NCBI GenBank assembly: GCA_000437275.1 | Contig: FR899700.1 | Location: 9,368 to 41,895, forward strand | Source: Clostridium sp. CAG:411 | GTDB lineage: Bacteria > Bacillota > Clostridia > Lachnospirales > Lachnospiraceae | Length of the DNA: 32,528 bases | Reading direction: 5' to 3' | Part shown: one piece after another, positions 25,570 to 32,528 of the stretch | Layout of the letters: each line of letters opens with the position of its first letter | How positions within the stretch are numbered: the first letter of the stretch is position 1 | Program-made: the position numbers and the translations under genes | The notes under the pieces: generated by a model | The model's input: the letters and a program-made list of their open reading frames with translations, nothing else | What the model was told of the DNA's origin: nothing | Databases searched by the model: none

Positions 25570-25593
25570 TAAAAATTCTTAAAATAGGTAAAT

Positions 25594-25629
25594 ATAGGGG
25601 CTGCAATAATTTTGTGGCTCCTATTTTTT
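25594..25629 (+). terminator. Terminator after the first amylase
   Basis: ATAGGGGCTGC (25594-25604) pairs with GTGGCTCCTAT (25614-25624) with three G-U pairs and a 9-base loop, followed by five more T. Confidence 0.85.
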
Positions 25630-25741
25630 CTCTCACAGTATAGAAATATTTGTGAAGAATGTACAATGAAATATGATAATATGATGTTTTTTTACATTAT
25701 TTTGTAGAAGTATCTAAAAATGGAAATATAAGGGAATATTA

Positions 25742-25770
25742 TTGAAACGAAAATGTGTAAATGATAAAAT
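25742..25770 (+). promoter_or_regulatory. Sigma-A promoter of the second amylase
   Basis: -35 TTGAAA (25742-25747), 17-base spacer, -10 TAAAAT (25765-25770) with extended TGA before it. With the terminator upstream, this makes the second amylase gene an independent unit. Confidence 0.7.
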
Positions 25771-25838
25771 ATAGAAAAATACACCAATATCACATTTTAA
25801 GATATGAGACATAGGAAAAAAAGAATGGAGGAAATAGA

Positions 25839-28800
25839 ATGGCAAGAAAGAAAGTTCTTAGTGTAGCATTAGCTGCTATGTTGTCTACGAGTACGGTATT
25901 TGGAAGTTCACCACAGTTCTCGCAGATAGTATCAGTTAATGCTAAAAAAACTACAAGTGAAGATCAGGATGTGGAAGAAACAGAGGTAGTAACCGATGCA
26001 GAACAGGTAGATGCATCTAGTTATGGATTATGTGATAACACAAAGGATGGTGCTATTTTGCATGCATTCTGTTGGTCTTTCAATACCATTAAAGAAAATA
26101 TGAAGGATATTGCAGAGGCGGGGTACACAACAGTACAGACATCTCCTGCAAATGCTTGTAATGATAGTAGTCCAGGAATGATTTTGTATGATTCTAATAA
26201 TAAAGATGATTCCTATGATGGAAAGCGGGGATGTTGGTGGTGGCATTATCAACCAACAGATTGGACTGTAGGAAATTATCAGTTGGGTACAAGAGATGAT
26301 TATAAAGCAATGTGTGAAGAAGCGGACAGGTATGGTGTAAAGATTATTACAGATGTGCTTCCAAATCATACAACACCCGATATTGCAAGAGTTTCAGACA
26401 ACCTTGCAAATGCTGCAGGAGGAAAGGGGAAAGGTCAATTATACCATGAGAATGGTTTTAATGAAATTAATGATTATAATAATCGTTACGAATGTACCCT
26501 TGGTCAAATGGGAGGACTTCCAGATGTAAATACTGAAAATCAAGGATTTCAGGCATATTACTTAAAATACTGTAATGACATTATTTCTTTGGGATGTGAT
26601 GGGTTCCGTTATGATACAGCAAAACATATTGGTGTTCCAAGTGATCCTAAGGATAGTTCTAATACCAGAGGTGTGAATGATTTCTGGGATATAGCAACTG
26701 GAAAAAAAGCAGTCAATGGAATTAGTTTGAATAAAGCAGATGAATTATTTATTTATGGAGAAGTATTACAGGATCGTAATATTCCGTATAATGAGTATGC
26801 ATCCTATATGAATATGACAGCGAGTGGATATGGTGGAACATTAAGGTCTGCTATTGGAAGCAAAGATTTTTCTACAGGTCGAATCTCAGATTGGAATCAT
26901 GCTACACCAAATCGAATTGTAACTTGGGTAGAATCTCATGATACCTACTTTAATAAGCATGAATCTGCATGGTTGAACGATTGGCAGATACGTGCTTGCT
27001 GGGCAATTATTGCGGCAAGAGATAATGGTACACCGCTATTCTTTTCAAGACCAGATGGTTCAGATGGACCTTCTACAAATTATGTAGGAAATAATGTGCT
27101 TGGAGCGAAAGGTAACGACCAGTTTAAACATCCAGAGGTTGCTGCATGTAATCATTTCCGTAATGCCATGGTTGGAGAAAAGGAATATTTAAGTAATCCA
27201 AATGGAAGTGGAAGTTTGTTAGCGATTGAAAGAGGAAACAAGGGTGTTGTAATTGTAAACCTTGGTTCCGATGCATCTAATATTAAGTTACAGAAAGTAG
27301 CAGATGGTACTTATACAGAAGAAGTAAGTGGAAAACAGGTGCAGGTTTCAGGAGGTACTTTAAATTATACAGTACCAGGTGGAACTGTTGCAGTAGTATA
27401 CAATCCAACAGCGATTACCAAAGACCCATCCGTATCCGTTTCTAAGGATACAGGAACATTTACAGCTCCATTTGATTTGAAATTGACACCTGTAAATGCA
27501 ACAAAAGCAACGTATTCTATCAATGGTGGTGATACAGTAGAATTTACAAAGGCAACTACCGTTAAGATTGGTGAAGGATGCGAAATTGGTGATAAAGTTA
27601 CGGTAAAAGTAACAGCTACAGGTGAAGGTGAGCCATTTGAAAAGACATTTACATACACAATGGCAGATGCACCACAGTATAAAATGTATCTTCGTGTGAA
27701 GAAATCTGACTTTGACAGTGCACCAACGTTATATTTATATGATTCAGAAACAGGAAAAACGGCTTTAAATGGTGCATGGCCAGGAAATGCCATGACAGCA
27801 GAAGGGGATTATTATGTATATACGAGTGATACAGTAGATAGCGGAGTTGCTATTTTAGTGTCTGGTACATGGAGAAGTACAGAAGATATGCAGCCTGGCT
27901 TAAGTGTAAATGGTTATATGGAATACGATAAATCCTCAAATAAGTTTTCGACATTTACAATTGAGACAAAACCGCCAGTTACAAAGGCACCTACAAAAGA
28001 GCCAGAAAAGACTGCTACACCAAAACCGTCTTCAACGGCTACTACGACACCAACCAAAACTGCCACACCAAAACCAGAAAATACAGCAACCTCAAATAGT
28101 CCAAGTATTTCTGTTTCAGTGAAGGATGGTAGTTCATTTACAACAGAAACAGAATCTGTAAAAGTAACACTTGCAAATGCAACAAAGGGGACTTACCGTG
28201 TTGATAATGGACCGGAAAAAAGCTTTGGAACTAGCACAACAGTTGTTTTAGGACAAGGAAAGATAGCAGATACAGATGTTACACTGGAAGTGACAGCGGT
28301 GTCTGGAAGTAAAGAAGTAACAAAAACATTTACTTATCATAAAGTATTTGATGGTGAGAAAGCAGAAGTAAAGGCATCTGCCCTTCAAAAACTGCAAAGT
28401 TTATTTGAAGTGGTTGCAGAGGCAGCACAGACAAATACAGCAGCAGAAAGTGATGCTTACTATGCAACTAACCCAGATGGGAAACTAGGAAAAGAGGCAA
28501 CCATTACAGGAATGGCTGATTTTACTCAGGACATGTTGGTTGCTCGTAGCGGTGCGTGGGATGTACCAAATGCATGGAACGGAGCGCATGAAAATAGTGT
28601 AGCAGATTGCTATGGCTTATATGCTGCTTGGGATAGTGACAATCTTTATATTGGACTGGAAATGGTAAATACAACAGACACATGGGCAAATGAAGGAGAT
28701 GGACCACTTCTTGACGGAGGAAAGATGTCGAATGTACCTATTGTGATTGCAATCAATACTGGTAAGGGAAATAAAATGTCTGGACAATGTGTAGATAAGT

Positions 28801-30491
28801 CGGATAGTGACCATATTTGGCAGTGTAATGTGGAATTTGAAACAAGAATTGACCATTTGTTATTTGCGTCTGCAAAAGGAAGCGGCGGCGAGCCGGGATT
28901 GTTTACAGCGGGCACAGATGGAAAGAGTGATTATAAAAACTATTTAGTTGGCTTTAAGGATGCTGGAATTACCTATAAGGCAGAGGATGGTAGTATTTCG
29001 CCAGAAATTATGCAATTAGTAGGTTCTAAAGATGTTTCAGATGCGCATGACAAGTCTATGTATAAAGATGCCATGACAATGGGACATAATAGAAAATATG
29101 ATACATTCTTTACCTATACAATACCTTTAAAGGCATTAAATATTGATAAGTCATATATTGAAGCAAATGGTGTTGGAATTATGGGACTAGGAACAAGACA
29201 AACTTCACCATTGGATTGTGTTCCTCATGATCCATCCATGTTGGATAATACGATGGAGTCCTATACGCAGGCGGATGATAATACTTCTTTTGAAAAAGAA
29301 GATTTAGATATTATTACAGTGCCATTGGCAGCGGTAGGAAATGCCAAAGGTGGTGGAGAAGGTTCTGGAGAGGTTTTGAAAACAGAAGAACCGAAAAAAA
29401 CAGAACAACCAACAAAGACAAATGTACCAGAAAAAACAGTGGAAGTAACAAAAACAGAGGCTCCAAAGAAAACGGAAGAGCCAAAAAAGACAGAAACTCC
29501 AAAAAAGACAGATGCACCTCTTGAAACAGCAGTGGTAGCAACAAGTAATCCTGGAGATAAATTTACAGTGAACTTTGGTGCAGATCGTTCTTCACCTCAG
29601 CTTAATACAACTAAATTAAACTTAAAAGCAGTTGCTTATGGTGGAAAGAAAAGTTATAAATATGAATTTTTAGTAGACGACGAAACTGTACAGAAAGCTT
29701 CTACTAAGGATAATTATAGTTGGGCTCCAAGTAAAGGAAATCATACAATCAAGGTTATCGTTGAAGATGCGAATGGAACAAAGATTTCCTGTGAGAAGAA
29801 GTATGTAGTAGAAAGTGCAGGAAGTGAGGCAATGCCTTCTACCAAACCAACAACTACACCTACGAAGAAACCAGTAGGAACTACTTCTCCAAAACCTACA
29901 GATAGCGTATTGCCAACGGGTGAGTTAATGGCGAGATTGAAGTTTTCGGCTGTATCCCCACAAAAGGTTGGAAAAGTAATTGGATTGAATTTGGTTGCAG
30001 TTGGCGGAACTGCTCCGTATAAATACTCTATAACAGTTACTGATAAATCAGGAAAGCCTGTTAGATTGTTAAATAAATCTAATTCTGGTACTGCTACATG
30101 GAAACCATCAAAAGCAGGGACTTATAAGATTTACAGTATGATTGAAGATGCCAATGGAGATGTAGTAATAAAGAATACGACATACACAATTAAGGCATCA
30201 AAGACAATTACAGTAAAAGGTTTTAAACCAAGTAAATATACTGTAGTAAAAGGTAAGAGTGTGAAATTTACGATGAAGGCAGTATCTTCTAATAAAGGAA
30301 AAGTACAATACAAACTCTCTGTACAGAAAAAAGGAACTTCTAAAAAAGTAGTCATTAAAAAGTATTCTAAAAAAGCAACGTTTACATGGAAAACGAAGAA
30401 AAAAGGTAAATATACTATTTATCTGACGGTGAAAGATGCAAAGGGAAAAACAACAACAAAGAAGTTAAGTAAACAGATTACAGTAAAATAA
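25839..30491 (+). CDS. Second secreted multi-domain alpha-amylase (GH13_28-like) with CBM26 and CBM74-like modules
   Basis: 1,550 residues with the same module order as the preceding amylase but diverged throughout. Signal peptide about 1-35 (cut near VNA); GH13 domain about 60-520 with DVLPNH, nucleophile D259 in GFRYDTAKH, acid/base E308 in YGEVL and D368 in VESHD; beta-sandwich 531-607; CBM26 about 615-705 (AWPGNAM); linker 711-754 (TATPKP repeats); beta-sandwich 756-837; tentative CBM74 domain about 870-1170; Lys/Thr/Pro linker 1181-1236 (KKTEEPKKTE type); Ig-like modules 1242-1325, 1363-1453 and 1453-1550, Lys-rich at the end. No LPXTG motif. The catalytic domain is closer to AmyE style (HAFCWSFNTIKENMKDI) than the first copy. 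TGGAGGAAAT before ATG 25839 fixes the start. Confidence 0.91.
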   Translation: MARKKVLSVALAAMLSTSTVFGSSPQFSQIVSVNAKKTTSEDQDVEETEVVTDAEQVDASSYGLCDNTKDGAILHAFCWSFNTIKENMKDIAEAGYTTVQTSPANACNDSSPGMILYDSNNKDDSYDGKRGCWWWHYQPTDWTVGNYQLGTRDDYKAMCEEADRYGVKIITDVLPNHTTPDIARVSDNLANAAGGKGKGQLYHENGFNEINDYNNRYECTLGQMGGLPDVNTENQGFQAYYLKYCNDIISLGCDGFRYDTAKHIGVPSDPKDSSNTRGVNDFWDIATGKKAVNGISLNKADELFIYGEVLQDRNIPYNEYASYMNMTASGYGGTLRSAIGSKDFSTGRISDWNHATPNRIVTWVESHDTYFNKHESAWLNDWQIRACWAIIAARDNGTPLFFSRPDGSDGPSTNYVGNNVLGAKGNDQFKHPEVAACNHFRNAMVGEKEYLSNPNGSGSLLAIERGNKGVVIVNLGSDASNIKLQKVADGTYTEEVSGKQVQVSGGTLNYTVPGGTVAVVYNPTAITKDPSVSVSKDTGTFTAPFDLKLTPVNATKATYSINGGDTVEFTKATTVKIGEGCEIGDKVTVKVTATGEGEPFEKTFTYTMADAPQYKMYLRVKKSDFDSAPTLYLYDSETGKTALNGAWPGNAMTAEGDYYVYTSDTVDSGVAILVSGTWRSTEDMQPGLSVNGYMEYDKSSNKFSTFTIETKPPVTKAPTKEPEKTATPKPSSTATTTPTKTATPKPENTATSNSPSISVSVKDGSSFTTETESVKVTLANATKGTYRVDNGPEKSFGTSTTVVLGQGKIADTDVTLEVTAVSGSKEVTKTFTYHKVFDGEKAEVKASALQKLQSLFEVVAEAAQTNTAAESDAYYATNPDGKLGKEATITGMADFTQDMLVARSGAWDVPNAWNGAHENSVADCYGLYAAWDSDNLYIGLEMVNTTDTWANEGDGPLLDGGKMSNVPIVIAINTGKGNKMSGQCVDKSDSDHIWQCNVEFETRIDHLLFASAKGSGGEPGLFTAGTDGKSDYKNYLVGFKDAGITYKAEDGSISPEIMQLVGSKDVSDAHDKSMYKDAMTMGHNRKYDTFFTYTIPLKALNIDKSYIEANGVGIMGLGTRQTSPLDCVPHDPSMLDNTMESYTQADDNTSFEKEDLDIITVPLAAVGNAKGGGEGSGEVLKTEEPKKTEQPTKTNVPEKTVEVTKTEAPKKTEEPKKTETPKKTDAPLETAVVATSNPGDKFTVNFGADRSSPQLNTTKLNLKAVAYGGKKSYKYEFLVDDETVQKASTKDNYSWAPSKGNHTIKVIVEDANGTKISCEKKYVVESAGSEAMPSTKPTTTPTKKPVGTTSPKPTDSVLPTGELMARLKFSAVSPQKVGKVIGLNLVAVGGTAPYKYSITVTDKSGKPVRLLNKSNSGTATWKPSKAGTYKIYSMIEDANGDVVIKNTTYTIKASKTITVKGFKPSKYTVVKGKSVKFTMKAVSSNKGKVQYKLSVQKKGTSKKVVIKKYSKKATFTWKTKKKGKYTIYLTVKDAKGKTTTKKLSKQITVK

Positions 30492-30831
30492 TAGGTAAGA
30501 AGAAAAAGGAAGAAGCCAAAAGCGAAATGCGGGAGGCTTCTTCCTTTTTGTGTTATAGGAAAGAGTGATTTATATTGCTAAAAATATAAAAATAAACTTA
30601 AAAATGCAGCTTTAGATAAGAAAAATTGTTAAAAATGTAGAAATTTAAGAAAAATGAAAAATAATTGTTATATTTCTTGAAAAAATGGTAATATAAACAT
30701 AGTGTTTTTATAAGGTCAAAGAATGGCTTTGTAGAAATATAAATATATGGAAGTTTATAGAAATAGATATGTTTAATTTAATGGACTGCTAGAAAGTTTA
30801 TACAAAAAAGAAATGAAAAGGAGAAAGTTGA
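30492..30831. other. Intergenic region before the LRR protein gene
   Basis: This 340-base AT-rich stretch contains the amylase terminator (30503-30549) and a weak promoter candidate, -35 TTGTTA (30665-30670), 18-base spacer, -10 TAATAT (30689-30694). Nothing else is recognised. Confidence 0.45.
30503..30549 (+). terminator. Strong terminator after the second amylase
   Basis: A perfect 15-bp stem joins AAAAAGGAAGAAGCC (30503-30517) and GGCTTCTTCCTTTTT (30535-30549) around a 17-base loop, ending in five T. Confidence 0.9.
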
Positions 30832-32528
30832 ATGAGAAAAAACAAAAAGATAGTTAGAAGATTAGGGTGTTGTCTATTAGCAGGTGTAGTTGCGACAACA
30901 ACTGTGGGAACGTTTAGTCTTAATAAGAGGGTGAAAGCGTTTAGCACTATTACAGTTGACGCAGAAGGAAAAAAAGTAGTATCGAATCCTAAATTTTTAG
31001 GTTTGAGAGATATGTATGAATGGTGTGGATTTATTGACAAAAAAGAGTTTAAGACTGCCGAAGAGGTTGAAAATCAGCCGGTTTATTATTCAAAAATGTT
31101 AAATGAAAATGTTTCCATAGGAACAGATAGAAACGGAAATGAGTGGTATGGTGATTGTGTTGCTCTGACGTTTGGTGCACCACATAGTTATCCTTCAGGT
31201 TCTATGCCGGTTTTTGTTAATGTAAGATGTTATAGTTCTTCTGATGGAGTAAAAGATGGAACAATGCCAAAGGGAGCAAATGTAAAATATAATGGAAAGG
31301 ATGTATTTGCACCTGCAATAGAAATTGGTGAAAACGCATTAAGCAATAGTTCAATTACAAAATTATATGTACCGGAGACATACAAGCTTATAGCGGACAG
31401 AGCGTTTAAAGGGAGAAATACCTTGGAGGCGGTCGTTTTTATAAATGCTGATGGGAAAACGGAAAATAATGGATCTGAATTAGTAGCTATTGGAGACGAG
31501 GCTTTTGCGGAATGTTCTTCGCTAAAAAAGGCAATTTTGTCAACGAAATTGTTAAGTATTAGTGATAATTTTTTAAGTAATTATTCGATGGTTTCCGAAA
31601 GACCTATGGGAAATCAGGTTTATAAAAATTGTAAGGCAATTAATTCTGTTCTTATTGATGCAGAAAATGAAAATATAGTAATTCCAAAAGAATTATTTGC
31701 GGGTTGTGAAAATATTAGTAGTATTAATATTAAAGCAAAATACGCAATTATTTGTGAGGGTGCTTTTAGTGGTGCAGGATCAAATACTTTAAAAAATTTT
31801 ACATTGAACTGTGATGCCAAAATTGGAAGTTATGCGTTTAGTAATAATAGTTCATTGGAGCACGTAGTATTTAATGGACAGGTAGATTTTGAAGAACTTG
31901 TTTCTAAATCATCATATACCGAAAGTAAATCGGTGTTTTACAAGTCTTTTTTACAGCAGAGTGATAAGGAAACATTTGTAGAATTTAATGGAAATACAGA
32001 GCTTATATTACCCGAAAAATGTTTTAGCTCAACAGGATATTTGAATAAAATTGTGTATGGGGACAAAATAGAGTATATTCAAATAGGAGCATATGCATTC
32101 GAAAATACAGGTATTAGTAATCTGGATTTTACAGGAAAAAAATTGTATGTTGTTGATAATGGACTGGCTGGATTAACAAATACAAAGGAAATTAGCTTTA
32201 ATAGTACGGAGAATACTTATCTTAATACAAATACATTTGGTACAAGTGTAAATACAGAAATATCGACAAATAATATGTCAGCAGTAAATAAGATAACGGT
32301 GAATTCTAAAACTGTCAAACTTAGTTCTTTTAAGAGTGTTAAAGATGGAGCGAGTTTGATATTTGGAGATAAAGTATCAATCTTTTCGTGGGGAGATACG
32401 TCTGATGGATATAGTGTGGGTGGCATTAAAAATGTATATATAACCAGCTCGGATACTGATTTAAAGTTATATGGAAAAATACCAAATGAAGGGTACAATT
32501 TATATGGTTATGCAGGAACAAGGTATCA
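30832..32528 (+). CDS. Secreted leucine-rich-repeat (LRR_5, BspA-like) surface protein, 3' truncated
   Basis: The frame is open from ATG 30832 to the window end, giving 565 residues of a longer protein. AAAAGGAG (30816-30823) lies 8 bases before the ATG. Residues 1-37 are a signal peptide (basic start, hydrophobic core, cut near RVKA). From about residue 160, repeats of the LRR_5/BspA type appear: IEIGENALSNSSITKLYVPE, LIADRAFKGRNTLEAVVF, AIGDEAFAECSSLKKAIL, AIICEGAFSG, KIGSYAFSNNSSLEHVVF and IQIGAYAFENTGISNLDF. Such proteins act at the cell surface in binding to host or other ligands. The anchor region lies outside the window. It follows the amylases in the same direction but behind a terminator, so a shared role is only suggested. 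Confidence 0.85.
   Translation, partial: MRKNKKIVRRLGCCLLAGVVATTTVGTFSLNKRVKAFSTITVDAEGKKVVSNPKFLGLRDMYEWCGFIDKKEFKTAEEVENQPVYYSKMLNENVSIGTDRNGNEWYGDCVALTFGAPHSYPSGSMPVFVNVRCYSSSDGVKDGTMPKGANVKYNGKDVFAPAIEIGENALSNSSITKLYVPETYKLIADRAFKGRNTLEAVVFINADGKTENNGSELVAIGDEAFAECSSLKKAILSTKLLSISDNFLSNYSMVSERPMGNQVYKNCKAINSVLIDAENENIVIPKELFAGCENISSINIKAKYAIICEGAFSGAGSNTLKNFTLNCDAKIGSYAFSNNSSLEHVVFNGQVDFEELVSKSSYTESKSVFYKSFLQQSDKETFVEFNGNTELILPEKCFSSTGYLNKIVYGDKIEYIQIGAYAFENTGISNLDFTGKKLYVVDNGLAGLTNTKEISFNSTENTYLNTNTFGTSVNTEISTNNMSAVNKITVNSKTVKLSSFKSVKDGASLIFGDKVSIFSWGDTSDGYSVGGIKNVYITSSDTDLKLYGKIPNEGYNLYGYAGTRY

Overview
This AT-rich window looks like chromosome of a Gram-positive anaerobe of the Clostridia, most likely a gut Lachnospiraceae. 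That call is inference, from strong AGGAGG-type ribosome binding sites, frequent GTG/TTG starts, U-tract terminators, BspA-type leucine-rich-repeat surface protein and large multi-module GH13 amylases with CBM26. I saw no rRNA, tRNA, CRISPR array, transposase, phage gene or plasmid origin. The left end cuts into a sodium symporter gene; the right end cuts into a surface protein gene.

Layout. 1-4101 (+): end of a neurotransmitter:sodium symporter-type transporter, then a tight run of a MYG1-family hydrolase, a family-6-type (hypoxanthine) DNA glycosylase and a VanZ-domain membrane protein with a large extra domain, closed by a strong terminator. 4507-8633 (+): an ABC export-type operon in the order permease, ATPase, small accessory membrane protein. 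8748-13045 (-): xanthine salvage pair xpt-pbuX with a small two-helix membrane protein behind it, preceded upstream by a stand-alone adenine-specific DNA methyltransferase with an N-terminal DNA-binding helix-turn-helix and its own promoter. 13188-15146: two unrecognised genes transcribed divergently, a coiled-coil protein (-) and a cysteine-rich protein (+) of spore-coat-like composition. 15461-18452 (+): a second MacB/FtsX-type ABC transporter (ATPase then permease) behind a complex promoter region with two inverted repeats. 18547-20327 (-): argH behind a small unknown His-rich/acidic protein.

20833-32528 (+) is the most distinctive part: two consecutive secreted multi-domain alpha-amylases of about 1,550 residues each, with the same module order (signal peptide, GH13_28-like catalytic domain, beta-sandwich, CBM26, Thr/Pro linker, beta-sandwich, a roughly 300-residue domain that I assign tentatively to CBM74, then three Ig-like modules ending in a Lys-rich tail). 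They are followed by the start of a secreted LRR_5/BspA-like surface protein. Each has its own promoter and terminator, so they are neighbours rather than an operon. Together they suggest an extracellular system for binding and cutting granular or resistant starch.

Best candidates for something undescribed: the CBM74-like domains and triple Ig-like C-terminal modules in the tandem amylases; the orphan HTH-methyltransferase (possible epigenetic regulator, loosely reminiscent of CamA of Clostridioides difficile); the divergent coiled-coil/Cys-rich pair with a palindromic CATAGTATG between them; and the promoter region at 15307-15409. All functions are read from sequence motifs by eye, without database searches.
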